Assembly: GCA_964342825.1 (NCBI GenBank)
Contig: CAYFHO010000009.1
Coordinates: 45,026-109,025 of the forward strand
DNA length: 64,000 nt
Source: AAA164-E04 sp964342825
Lineage (GTDB): Bacteria; Verrucomicrobiota; Verrucomicrobiia; Limisphaerales; AAA164-E04
Direction of reading: 5' to 3'
Shown here one piece after another: positions 45,732 through 54,800 of the stretch. The notes under the pieces were generated by a model, which saw only the letters and a list, made by a program, of their open reading frames with translations, searched no databases and was not told the DNA's origin. Both the position numbers and the translations under genes were made by a program. Each line of letters starts with the position of its first letter. Position 1 is the stretch's first letter.

Positions 45732-46721
45732 CTAGAGTCGACTTGCAGCGGACCTTCTGGAAGCTGAAATACGCTTTACCACTTCATCGGCGGTGACACC
45801 TGCCAGAATGACTGCTCCTATGACTGCATATTCGATATGAGTTGGAATCCAGTCCACTAATGTGATCATGTTTCTGAGGACCTGCATCAATGCAGTGCCT
45901 ATCACCACACCAATGATGGTTCCTTGTCCTCCTCGAAGACTGCATCCACCCAGAACAGCAGCGGCAATCGCATAAAGTTCGTAAAAATTACCGAGCACCA
46001 CAGGCTGGGCAGAATTTCCGTCCAAAATAAACAATACGCCTCCCAAACCTGCCATGGCGGCACATATGACATAAGCCAAAATGATCATGCGATCTGTATT
46101 AATTCCACTGTAACGAGCTGCTTGTTCGTTTCGTCCAAGAGCAAGCAGGTAGCGACCATAAATGGTACGGTTGAGAAAAACCGAGGCCAGGATAGCAACA
46201 ATGAGTAAGAGAAAAAACGGCACGGGTATACCAAATGTATCTACCGGAACACCGGGAACGGCAATTTTACCAACACCCAGCCAACGAAGACCGCTAAAAA
46301 ATTTCCCAAAACCTTGGGTCTGATCGCCAGTGAAACCACGCGTGATGCCGCGATACATCAATAACCCGCATAATGTCACCACAAAGGGCTGTAATTTTAA
46401 CTTGGTAATCAGGAGCCCGTGAACAAGTCCAATCAATAAACTCGCGCCGGCTACGATCAAAATAGCAAGTGGAAGAGGAACTGACATTTTGACCAGAAGC
46501 CAGGGAAGACCGCAGCCAATCAGGCAAATAATGGAACCGATGGAAAGGTCGATTCCACTGGTAATGATGACAAATGCGACTCCAATACTGATAATCCCGA
46601 ACAAGGAAGTACGAAGGATCAATCTTTCCATATTGTATGGAGTCAAAAAGCTGGGGCTCATGATCGCGGTCAGTATAAAAACCACGCTGAAAATACCTAA
46701 AATACCGTATATCTTTTTCAT
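45732..46721 (-). CDS. Sugar ABC transporter permease (RbsC-like)
   Basis: 329 residues, about ten transmembrane segments, of the ribose/xylose/galactose permease family (BPD_transp_2): SIGVAFVIITSGIDLSIGS near the start, the GRNEQAARYSGIN cytoplasmic loop contacting the ATPase, and GGCSLRGGQGTIIG. The start at 46721 is preceded by an AAGAGG ribosome-binding site nine bases away; an earlier TTG overlaps the ATPase stop. Last gene of the operon binding protein-ATPase-permease. Confidence 0.92.
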   Translation of the reverse strand: MKKIYGILGIFSVVFILTAIMSPSFLTPYNMERLILRTSLFGIISIGVAFVIITSGIDLSIGSIICLIGCGLPWLLVKMSVPLPLAILIVAGASLLIGLVHGLLITKLKLQPFVVTLCGLLMYRGITRGFTGDQTQGFGKFFSGLRWLGVGKIAVPGVPVDTFGIPVPFFLLLIVAILASVFLNRTIYGRYLLALGRNEQAARYSGINTDRMIILAYVICAAMAGLGGVLFILDGNSAQPVVLGNFYELYAIAAAVLGGCSLRGGQGTIIGVVIGTALMQVLRNMITLVDWIPTHIEYAVIGAVILAGVTADEVVKRISASRRSAASRL

Positions 46722-46735
46722 CGATTGAAACCTCT

Positions 46736-48298
46736 TCAATGACCAGATGCAGTTTGCAGATTTGTTCCGGTAGCCAGTTGCATGACAGATTCTTCAGTCA
46801 ATTCGTTGCGCATGATTGTCCCGGTCAACTTTCCCTCATGCATGACAATGGCACGATCCGACATGCCAATGATTTCTTCCATTTCACTGGAGACAAACAA
46901 AATGGCCACCCCCTCTTCAGCCAGTTTTTCCATCAATTTATAAATATCCTGTTTGGCACCCACATCAATCCCGCGAGTAGGTTCATCCAGAAACAGGACT
47001 TTGGGTTTCATGGCCAGCCACTTGCCTAAAACCACTTTTTGCTGGTTGCCCCCCGAAAGGTATTGGACCTCTTGAAGGTCGGATGGTGTTTTGATTTTCA
47101 TATCACGAACCATCCCCTGGCTGATGTCCAGTTCACGACCATGATTTAAAAATCCTTTGCGTTGATCTCTCCCAAGACTCGCCAGACTCATGTTCTCCCT
47201 GACGGCCATTTCTAGAACAAGCCCCTGTTGTTTACGGTCTTCGGGAACAAGAGCCAGTCCATTTCGGATGGCGTCCAAGGGAGAATTTATTTGTACCGAT
47301 TGACCAAGAATTTCAATCGTGCCTTCCAATGCGGGTGTGACTCCAAACAAAGTTTGCAACATTTCAGTTCGACCTGCTCCCACGAGTCCAGCCACACCTA
47401 CAATTTCTCCGGCTTTGACCTCGAAACTTAAAAGATGATTCGGATTTTGAACGGTGCGCAAGCGGTCCACTTTAAGGGCAACAGAACCATGGGATCTCGG
47501 TTCCAACGCATAATATTGTGAAATATCGCGCCCAACCATTAACTTGACCATGCTGTCATGGGTGGCTTCCTGACGACTCAACTCTCCTGCATTTTCTCCA
47601 TCACGCAGCACGGTGACTCGATCAGCCAATTCTTTCACCTCTCCCAGACGATGGGAGATGTAGACGATGGCCACTTTTTTTGATGCCAAGTCTTTAATGA
47701 CTTTAAATAGCTGTTCCGTTTCGTGCAGGCTCAGGCTCGAAGTAGGTTCATCCATAATCAAAACCCGAGCATCCACAGAAAGAGCTTTTGCAATTTCCAC
47801 CATTTGCTGGTGACCAATCGTAAGATGATGGACAACCTCGTCCGGATCGACGCGTAATCCAACCTGATCCAAATAATGTCGAGACTCCTGACGCATGGTC
47901 GAGGTGTCTAAAAGCCCTCTCTTGAGAGGTTCTCGACCAAGGAATATATTTGCTGCGACATCAAGGTTGTCCGCCAGGTTCAGTTCTTGATGAATGAGGG
48001 CGATGCCTTTTTCAAGTGCATCTTCTACTCCTTTAAAGCGTACAGGATCTCCATCTACAAGGACCTCGCCCTGATCATGTTCTTGAACACCAGCCAGGAT
48101 TTTCATGAGGGTGCTTTTACCGGCACCATTTTCACCGATCACCGCGAGAACTTCTCCCTCACGCAAATGAAGATCCACCCCCTTCAGCGCCTTTACACCC
48201 GGAAAGCTCTTAGTAATGCCCCGCACTTGTAAAAGCATTGGAGCATCAGCACTTGTTTGAGGGCTCGAGCCCTCCTGTTGCGTGTCGGATTTACTCAC
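46736..48298 (-). CDS. Sugar ABC transporter ATPase, two-domain (RbsA-like)
   Basis: 520 residues with two ABC domains. First (about 20-260): Walker A GENGAGKS, a Q-loop segment IHQELNLA, signature TIGHQQ in place of LSGGQ, Walker B VLIMDEPTSSLS. Second (about 270-515): no classical Walker A, GLVGAGRTEM instead, signature LSGGNQQKVV, Walker B VLFLDEPTRGIDVGAKQ. This asymmetry is normal for RbsA/MglA-type importers. It starts at a GTG (48298) overlapping the binding-protein stop by 8 bases; an ATG at 48238 is possible. Confidence 0.95.
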   Translation of the reverse strand: MSKSDTQQEGSSPQTSADAPMLLQVRGITKSFPGVKALKGVDLHLREGEVLAVIGENGAGKSTLMKILAGVQEHDQGEVLVDGDPVRFKGVEDALEKGIALIHQELNLADNLDVAANIFLGREPLKRGLLDTSTMRQESRHYLDQVGLRVDPDEVVHHLTIGHQQMVEIAKALSVDARVLIMDEPTSSLSLHETEQLFKVIKDLASKKVAIVYISHRLGEVKELADRVTVLRDGENAGELSRQEATHDSMVKLMVGRDISQYYALEPRSHGSVALKVDRLRTVQNPNHLLSFEVKAGEIVGVAGLVGAGRTEMLQTLFGVTPALEGTIEILGQSVQINSPLDAIRNGLALVPEDRKQQGLVLEMAVRENMSLASLGRDQRKGFLNHGRELDISQGMVRDMKIKTPSDLQEVQYLSGGNQQKVVLGKWLAMKPKVLFLDEPTRGIDVGAKQDIYKLMEKLAEEGVAILFVSSEMEEIIGMSDRAIVMHEGKLTGTIMRNELTEESVMQLATGTNLQTASGH

Positions 48299-49316
48299 CG
48301 GCTTCGGCCGCGCCTGTCTTGGTTTTCAAGTCATCCCAAAAGGCCACCACGTTATCCTTGACAATGGTTCGAGCTGGAATGTCGATGAATTTGTTTTCAG
48401 GAATCATTGAAGTATCACCTTTATGAAGAGCAACAAGCACTTCTATGGATTTGTATCCATACTCATAAGGATTTTGAACAATGGTTCCAGCCACGGTTCC
48501 GTCAATGATTCCTTGTAAGGTGTCGTTATCCTCATCAAAGGCGACAATTTTGACTTGATTCAATTTTCCTGCTTGGGAGAGGGCTTCCAAGATGGCGGGA
48601 GGATTGTAGGCAAAAAGCCCCACCATACAGGCTATGTCCGGATGCCTGGAAAGAGTGTCCTCAGCATTGGTCTTGGCACGCCCAGGATCCCCCTGATCGG
48701 TGAGGGTACCGAGGATTTCATAACCATTTCCTTTGACTCCTTCATCAATGGGATCAAATCGATTTAGATCTGAATCACGACCTACTAACTCATCGATGAC
48801 ACCCTGACGTCGGCGACGACCATTGTCCTGATCCACACTGCCCACGAAAACCATCAACTTTCCACCTTCAGGTAATGCTTTTTTCACCAACTGACCACAT
48901 AAGCGGCCGGCTGTATAATTGTCCACACCGACATAAACCAGCCTTTCTGAATCCGGTGCATCGGCATCCACCGTGATCAGTTTTGTTCGTTTGGCTATTT
49001 TATCCAAGATGTCTGTCTGATTGGCAGGATCGCTGACGCTCACGGCAATCCCATCGACGCCTCGTGTCAATAGATCCTCCAATACACGTTTTTGTCCGGC
49101 GGCGTTTCCTGTGGGCATGTGATAGGATGTTTCCACATCAAAATCTTCACCGGCTTTTTCAACCCCTTTTTGAGCAATAACCCAAAATGAAGCCGGCATG
49201 TTGGTCACAAAAGAAAACTTGGGTTTTCCACTTTTGCCTTCCTCTTTGGGGCCGCAAGCAGTCAATCCCCCCACAACGACTGCCAAAATGGCAGTTAATA
49301 AGATTAGCTTTTTCAT
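48291..49316 (-). CDS. Sugar ABC transporter substrate-binding lipoprotein
   Basis: About 341 residues. Signal peptide II with lipobox GLTACG; the mature lipoprotein starts at Cys21. The fold is type I periplasmic binding (ribose/galactose-like): KFSFVTNMPASFWVIAQKGV, GVDGIAVSVSDPANQTDIL, LITVDADAPDSERLVYVGVD, and the hinge IVAFDEDNDTLQGIIDGTV. ATG at 49325 could replace 49316. A sugar ligand is likely but unidentified. First gene of the three-gene operon; a palindrome at 49361-49375 lies just upstream. Confidence 0.92.
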   Translation of the reverse strand: MKKLILLTAILAVVVGGLTACGPKEEGKSGKPKFSFVTNMPASFWVIAQKGVEKAGEDFDVETSYHMPTGNAAGQKRVLEDLLTRGVDGIAVSVSDPANQTDILDKIAKRTKLITVDADAPDSERLVYVGVDNYTAGRLCGQLVKKALPEGGKLMVFVGSVDQDNGRRRRQGVIDELVGRDSDLNRFDPIDEGVKGNGYEILGTLTDQGDPGRAKTNAEDTLSRHPDIACMVGLFAYNPPAILEALSQAGKLNQVKIVAFDEDNDTLQGIIDGTVAGTIVQNPYEYGYKSIEVLVALHKGDTSMIPENKFIDIPARTIVKDNVVAFWDDLKTKTGAAEAGE

Positions 49317-49360
49317 GATATACATTAGACACGCATCAACTCAGGTACGAGGACCAATTC

Positions 49361-49375
49361 CAGGAAGGATTCCTG
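49361..49375. promoter_or_regulatory. Palindrome upstream of the sugar importer operon
   Basis: CAGGAA-gga-TTCCTG, perfect 6-bp half-sites 45 bases before the binding-protein start. Position and symmetry suit an operator for a LacI-, DeoR- or GntR-type regulator. No regulator gene is adjacent, so this is only a candidate. Confidence 0.3.
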
Positions 49376-49459
49376 TTACCAGAATAAACTAGCCTGATGT
49401 CTCGCGAAAGTGATTCCAGTTTGATGTCAAATTATGAACCAAAGGTCAAGTCAAGGAAC

Positions 49460-50227
49460 TTAATGCAATGTTAATCCCCCATTGATGTGTAGATTTTGAC
49501 CGGTAACGAAACTGGAGGATTCACTGGCTAAAAAAGTGACCGCACCAGCTAAATCCTCCGGAACACCCCAACGCCCCACCGGTATCGTCGGTAAATAGGC
49601 ATCCTTCCATTCTTGAGGTTCCTTTTCGTGGCGTTCAACCGGAATCCAGCCCGGTGAAATCATATTCACCGTAATTCCAAAAGGGGCCAATTCTCGGGCC
49701 ATACTGCGGGTCCACCCATTTTGCCCTCCCTTTGCGGCCACATAAGCACTAAAATTTGGAACTCCTAAATGCACCACCTCCGAGCCAATATTGATGATTC
49801 GGCCCCAATGTTTCTTTTTCATTGCTGGTAAAATGGCACGACTGATCAGATAAGGGCTCTTGATGAAAAAATCCAACATGGACTGATAAAAATCCCATGA
49901 ATATTCTTCGATGGGATGATGCGGTTGATCACAGGTTGCGTTTAAAATCGCGATATCCACGGGTCCCAACTCATTTGCAATAATGGTGACCATCTCGTTG
50001 ACTTCCGTTTCATCGGTCACATCGCCTCTTACAAGAAGTCCTTCACATCCAGCCTCTTTGAAGGCATCAAGAGTGGATTGTGCCTTAGTTTGATCATGGT
50101 GATAATTAATTGCCACTTTGGCTCCAGCTTCCCCCAGTGCCAATGCCATGGCCCGACCAAGTCCCTTTGTGCTTCCGGTGACCAGGGCCACTTTACCTTC
50201 CAATGAAAATCGTTGCTGATGATTCAT
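49460..50227 (-). CDS. Short-chain dehydrogenase/reductase (SDR)
   Basis: 255 residues from the ATG at 50227 (a TTG at 50284 adds an unlikely 19). Classical SDR: cofactor motif TGSTKGLGRAMA, RGDVTDETEV, structural NATC in place of NAG, catalytic Ser/Tyr/Lys in IGSEVVHLG...SAYVAAKGG, and the terminal TGQNLHINGGLTLH. An NAD- or NADP-dependent sugar, polyol or keto-acyl reductase. It lies about 140 bases upstream of the sugar importer operon on the same strand, suggesting it acts on an imported sugar. Confidence 0.9.
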   Translation of the reverse strand: MNHQQRFSLEGKVALVTGSTKGLGRAMALALGEAGAKVAINYHHDQTKAQSTLDAFKEAGCEGLLVRGDVTDETEVNEMVTIIANELGPVDIAILNATCDQPHHPIEEYSWDFYQSMLDFFIKSPYLISRAILPAMKKKHWGRIINIGSEVVHLGVPNFSAYVAAKGGQNGWTRSMARELAPFGITVNMISPGWIPVERHEKEPQEWKDAYLPTIPVGRWGVPEDLAGAVTFLASESSSFVTGQNLHINGGLTLH

Positions 50228-50421
50228 AATGATTAAGCTGAGATTGGCAAATGACTCGCTGGGATGCAATGTCGTTACCTCCAAAAGATGAATTTCAATG
50301 AAGAAACTGGATCACTTACGTATTCAAACAGCGGTAAACCTCAGAAGTGTAATGGCCTCTTAATTAAAAACATTTGATTTCGCTTTGTCTCAGGCCCCGG
50401 ACTTGCTTACATTCCTGCCAC

Positions 50422-51039
50422 ATGATTCGATCATTGCTCATATTATTTACACCACTCAAGGCCTGGGAGAAGATTGCCAGTCAATCCTGGAACGTGTTCC
50501 TCGTATTCCTGATATCTGTTGGACCTTTACTTTTGGCCAGTTGCGCTTTTGAAGGTTGGGCAATGATCCAATTTGGAGCTGAAAAAGGAGGACTAGGCCG
50601 GATCATCCGATTGGATACCAATCAGATCGTTACCTTTGAAATCATTCAATTGGGATTGGGATTATTTCTTCTGTTTTTCGGGGGTAAGTTCATTCAATGG
50701 ACTTGCCAGGGGTTTCATACAGAAACCTCGTATAAACAAGCTTTTACACTTACCGCCTATGGGCTGACACCTTTATTTTGGATGAGATTCCTGGATGGGG
50801 TTCCACAGGTGCCATCCTGGCTCTGTTGGGGGTTGGGTGCCCTGGGTATATTAGTTGCCTTTTACCACGGAGTTGCGCTCATCATTCAGCCAAACACCAG
50901 TGTGGGATTTGGAATGTATCTCGTTTCATCTATCACATTGATTGCCATCAGTGGATTGTGCCATTTTCTGGCACTGGGCGTGGCTTATGAGAAATTCAAC
51001 ATCAAACCCTTGTTTGGCCATTTTCTGTTCCCAGGATAG
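50422..51039 (+). CDS. Yip1-family membrane protein
   Basis: 205 residues from the ATG at 50422 (a TTG at 50374 is also in frame). The opening LLILFTPLKAWEKIASQSW followed by about five membrane segments (FLVFLISVGPLLLASCAF, FLLFFGGKFIQ, YGLTPLFWMRFL, ALGILVAFYHGVAL, LVSSITLIAISGLCHFLA) fits the bacterial Yip1/DUF1282 family. Function unknown. Its last 38 bases overlap the convergent kinase-MurQ gene. Confidence 0.75.
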   Translation: MIRSLLILFTPLKAWEKIASQSWNVFLVFLISVGPLLLASCAFEGWAMIQFGAEKGGLGRIIRLDTNQIVTFEIIQLGLGLFLLFFGGKFIQWTCQGFHTETSYKQAFTLTAYGLTPLFWMRFLDGVPQVPSWLCWGLGALGILVAFYHGVALIIQPNTSVGFGMYLVSSITLIAISGLCHFLALGVAYEKFNIKPLFGHFLFPG

Positions 51040-52828
51040 AACAAGATTCTTTGATGTCCCACTTGGTCTGCTTCAAGGTAGCTTCTGCTTGATTTCGATC
51101 GGCGCCCGTTAGTGTCATCAACATCCTGACGGCCCGGTCCTTGAGTTTTACATTGGTTGCCCGAACATCAATCATTAGATTGCTCTTGACCTTACCTATT
51201 CCAATCATGGCCAAGGTCGTGATCATATTCAGAATCATCTTGGTGGCTGTTCCGGCCTTGAGCCGTGTTGAACCGGTCAATATTTCAGGACCAACCTCTG
51301 GGCAAATGATCAGGCTAGGTCTCTGACCGCTTGGCCACTCCAGGTATGGATTGAAACAAAGTAATCCCTGCCTGGCTCCCAAGGATCGAGCAAAATGTAG
51401 TGCACCATGCACGAACGGGGTTCTTCCACTTGCTGCTATCCCAAGAACCAAGTCTTTTTGATTGAATCCACGGTATTGAAGAGCACTGCAACCGGCTTCA
51501 AAATCATCTTCAGCACCTTCCATGGAATCCCACAGGGCCGTTCTTCCTCCTGCGATAATTCCTTGAACCATGGATGATGGGACACCGAATGTGGGAGGAC
51601 ACTCGCTAGCGTCCAATACCCCAAGCCGCCCGCTGGTCCCTGCCCCAACATAAAATAAGCGACCACCATTGCGAAACACATCGGCCACCCAATCAACCCA
51701 TTGAATGATTCTTGCCTTTTCCTTACGTATAGCTGAGAGAACATTCTCATCTTCTGTGAGAAATAAATCCACGGCCTTGCCATGACTCATTTCATCCAAT
51801 TTCATGGATCGACGTAGTCTCTTCTCTGTGGGGGATAACTGACTTGAAATCGGAACCACCTTTTCATTTCCCAAAGATGAGTCAGTTTTGGTTTCATGAC
51901 TGGTTACATTAGTTTCACTTTTGGCAGAGCTTGAAATTAGATCCTGCCCTGCGTATATCGTCCCCCAGAAACTTTCGACTGGAATAGGAGTAACCGTGGC
52001 GTCTGGTTTCAGCTCTCTGAGCAGGCGTTTGAAAAGCCGAGTAAAAGTGGGTTGTTTCAGGAATACGCCCCCGGCCAACACAAAAGTGCAACTCTTGGCA
52101 TGGAGTCGTTTCCAGCACGCGTAAGCATCGGTAACCAGTGCTTGAGCTGCCTGATGAATGACCTCCCGAGCCAAGGGGTCGCGTAATTTGTAAGATTCGA
52201 AAACTGAAATCGCCAGCGCTGCAATTTCAGTCTTGGAAGCTTCTTGAAACCAGGGAATCCAGTCGTTGGGATCGTGATGCATCGATGCTCGGAGCAGTCG
52301 CTCACCCAATTTCGGCCATTTTCCAGTCTGGTCGAAGTGTTCGATGACTGTCCTGATCGAGCGGTGTGCAATATCGTAGGAACTGCCGCGATCCCCCAGA
52401 TGATGCCCCCAACCTCCGCATTTGGCCTCGAGTCCATGAATACTTCTTCCAAAACAACAGCTCCCCGTGCCTGAAAGTACCAGCACATGTGAATCTACTT
52501 TTTTAAAGTGCCGCTGGGCAACTATGAGGGCGGAAGCCAGGTCATGGTCAGCCCATAAAATGGATTCGGGCCAAATCTCACTGGCAGCTTTGAGTATCCA
52601 ATCTCTATCCCTTCCATCCCTGACTCCTGCCAATCCAAGACTGACGCAGGCAGGTTTAGGCTCGATGCGAGCACACTGCTTCAACAAGTCGATCAATCCC
52701 TGTTTACCTATGACCCGAAAATTGCCGGGCCCAAGAACTTGTTTTTGAATGAGATCACCCTGGTTGTTTGCTAGGATCAACGTTGTCCGCGTTCCCCCTG
52801 CTTCGATCCCAAGAATAGTACCTGTCAT
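51002..52828 (-). CDS. Fusion of BadF-type amino-sugar kinase and MurQ etherase
   Basis: 608 residues. The N-terminal kinase (about 1-305) is of the GlcNAc/MurNAc BadF/BcrAD ATPase type: phosphate-1 GIEAGGTRTTLIL, phosphate-2 LSGTGSCCFG, adenosine motif VLAGGVFL. A 30-residue linker precedes a complete N-acetylmuramic acid 6-phosphate etherase (about 335-605): FYVGAGTSGRLGVLD, catalytic Glu in SECPPTF, ASGRTPFV, ILTGSTRLKAGTATKM, DVRATNVKL. The likely route is MurNAc to MurNAc-6-P to GlcNAc-6-P plus lactate, in peptidoglycan recycling, though the kinase sugar is inferred. I chose the ATG at 52828 over TTG 52834. Confidence 0.92.
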   Translation of the reverse strand: MTGTILGIEAGGTRTTLILANNQGDLIQKQVLGPGNFRVIGKQGLIDLLKQCARIEPKPACVSLGLAGVRDGRDRDWILKAASEIWPESILWADHDLASALIVAQRHFKKVDSHVLVLSGTGSCCFGRSIHGLEAKCGGWGHHLGDRGSSYDIAHRSIRTVIEHFDQTGKWPKLGERLLRASMHHDPNDWIPWFQEASKTEIAALAISVFESYKLRDPLAREVIHQAAQALVTDAYACWKRLHAKSCTFVLAGGVFLKQPTFTRLFKRLLRELKPDATVTPIPVESFWGTIYAGQDLISSSAKSETNVTSHETKTDSSLGNEKVVPISSQLSPTEKRLRRSMKLDEMSHGKAVDLFLTEDENVLSAIRKEKARIIQWVDWVADVFRNGGRLFYVGAGTSGRLGVLDASECPPTFGVPSSMVQGIIAGGRTALWDSMEGAEDDFEAGCSALQYRGFNQKDLVLGIAASGRTPFVHGALHFARSLGARQGLLCFNPYLEWPSGQRPSLIICPEVGPEILTGSTRLKAGTATKMILNMITTLAMIGIGKVKSNLMIDVRATNVKLKDRAVRMLMTLTGADRNQAEATLKQTKWDIKESCSILGTENGQTRV

Positions 52829-52849
52829 ATCCAAAGCGGACGTTGCAGG

Positions 52850-54652
52850 CTATTTTTGGATGACCAGTTCATCCTTGAGTTTGCCATCAATATCATAGGC
52901 TCGATAAACAAGACGATCTCCTGAAATCTGAATATCTAATACTTGGTAGGTAGCTGTATTGGTCATCCCAAATTCAGTATAATCTCGAGGATCTTGGGCA
53001 TACATTTTGGTTCCACTGACGGATACGATGTACACCGTTCCCTCCTTGGGTGACGCAACTTTCTTTTCGCCCTTCATTGGATAGGTCCTGAGATAAGCAT
53101 GATCATGACCCTGAAGAGCCAAATCCACATGATACTTATCAAACAACGGCAACCATTCCTTGCGGATGGATGCATTGTCACGGCTGGGTGCCGACGAATA
53201 GGCGGGATGATGATAAGTGACAAATTTCCAGGTAGCCTTGGTTTCCGACAGGACTTTCTCCAACCATTTGGTTTGAGTTTCGGGTTTGATATTGGAATCG
53301 AGAACGACAAACAAAGCATTGCTGTATTCAAAAGAATAGGCTCTTTCTTTTTCGACTTCTTCAGGTCCATTTTTGAATAGGTCAAAGTTCCTGAGATAAA
53401 GAGTTGGATGTCCTCCCTGGTTTTCGTGATTCCCAATCACCGGAACAAGTTGACGTCGATCGTAGATATCATTCGCATTATAGAAAAAAGTGTCCCAATC
53501 ATCGCGGTCGTTCCCTCTGTTTACCAAATCACCCGCCATGATGTAAAAGGCAGCGTCAGGGCGTTCACGAAAAGCGTTATGAACCAAGCTACCCCACCGA
53601 TCCAGGCCGTTCTGTGCATCACCCATGTATATGAATGAAAACGGTTTAATCCTTGAAGGGGCTGTTGTGAATTCAGAAAGTTCCGTCCAACCGTCTTCAC
53701 TGCCATCACCGACGGAGTAGACATAAGTGGTATCCGGCTCCAAGCCCCGGAGTGTTGCAAAGTATCGGTGTGAAATGGTGTCATTAAGAATATTTGGAGT
53801 TTCCAATACCTCTAATTTGGCTGGCACCTTCTCCAGTGGTTTGGGATTGAATCGGTTAAAAGCCGCCTTTTTTTGGAAAAGCACAAAACCTTCTTTGGTG
53901 CTGGCATCGGTCCGCCACTGAATTGTCTGGGTCGTTTGAGGGTCATCACTCCAAGTCAGGACAATTTGGTCCGCTCTTGGACTGCTGGGGTGTTGAGTCC
54001 ATTTGAAATAGTTCACCAAGGCAGCATCCTGACGACTGTTGTATTTTGTCTGAATGATGACACTTCCTTTGAAGGCCTCAGGAACCGTGGTTAATTTGTC
54101 TTCCAGGTCCGAATAAAGTTTAACACCATCCTTGACGATAGCTGCCTGGACTTGCCCCGGATATATGTCACTGACTTCAATGATGTCCCCCTCGTTCTGA
54201 GGTCGTAACAATGGAATGTAATGAGCACCACCGGTTCCCAGTGAATTAACGCCTAATCCAATGTCACCTGCAGGAAAGGATTTTTGCCATACATCCACTT
54301 CGGTATCTTTGACTTTGATGACCAGTCCCGTGAGTTTCCAACTATCTTCACGAATCCAGAAAGGTTCAGATTTAAGTGAACGATCTCTGATGATGCTGAC
54401 CACTACGGGAACATTGACTTTGAAGTGAATATGCTCATGGCTCAGAATCTTCTTTTCCTCCTCATTCAAAAACTGTTCCACCTGGAAACTTGTCAGAGCT
54501 TTCAGCTCTGCCTCAGTGAAAGCGGACTTCATTCTCAAGGTGATCGCAGCCACCGTATCATGAACAGAAGGGTGTTGCCCCACATGAGCTTGCAAATGTT
54601 CCGAAACGAATAAAATGGACAATATCCAGGCGAAATATAATAAACGTCGCAT
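52850..54652 (-). CDS. Exported purple-acid-phosphatase-like metallophosphoesterase
   Basis: 600 residues with a signal peptide (RRLLYFAWILSILFVSEHLQA). An N-terminal part (about 25-225) I cannot assign, rich in His and strand-like segments, precedes an Ig/FnIII-like domain (about 230-325: DQIVLTWSDDPQTTQTIQWR). The phosphoesterase domain (about 330-540) has YMGDAQNG, MAGDLVNRG, IGNHENQGG, YHHPAYSS and GHDHAYLRTYP, the full PAP-type ligand set. Secreted phosphatase for phosphate scavenging or another phosphoester. It ends 21 bases before the kinase-MurQ start. Confidence 0.9.
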   Translation of the reverse strand: MRRLLYFAWILSILFVSEHLQAHVGQHPSVHDTVAAITLRMKSAFTEAELKALTSFQVEQFLNEEEKKILSHEHIHFKVNVPVVVSIIRDRSLKSEPFWIREDSWKLTGLVIKVKDTEVDVWQKSFPAGDIGLGVNSLGTGGAHYIPLLRPQNEGDIIEVSDIYPGQVQAAIVKDGVKLYSDLEDKLTTVPEAFKGSVIIQTKYNSRQDAALVNYFKWTQHPSSPRADQIVLTWSDDPQTTQTIQWRTDASTKEGFVLFQKKAAFNRFNPKPLEKVPAKLEVLETPNILNDTISHRYFATLRGLEPDTTYVYSVGDGSEDGWTELSEFTTAPSRIKPFSFIYMGDAQNGLDRWGSLVHNAFRERPDAAFYIMAGDLVNRGNDRDDWDTFFYNANDIYDRRQLVPVIGNHENQGGHPTLYLRNFDLFKNGPEEVEKERAYSFEYSNALFVVLDSNIKPETQTKWLEKVLSETKATWKFVTYHHPAYSSAPSRDNASIRKEWLPLFDKYHVDLALQGHDHAYLRTYPMKGEKKVASPKEGTVYIVSVSGTKMYAQDPRDYTEFGMTNTATYQVLDIQISGDRLVYRAYDIDGKLKDELVIQK

Positions 54653-54800
54653 AAGTGAGTCAGGATATCGAACCTGACGCCATGGTCACGAAAAAAGAAT
54701 TCTTAATCCTGGTTCTTAAATTTCCCTAATTTGCCATTGCTCCGTCACAAGATTGTGCTGGAAGCCATTGACAGAGATGTGTTGAATACCTGCCTGAATC

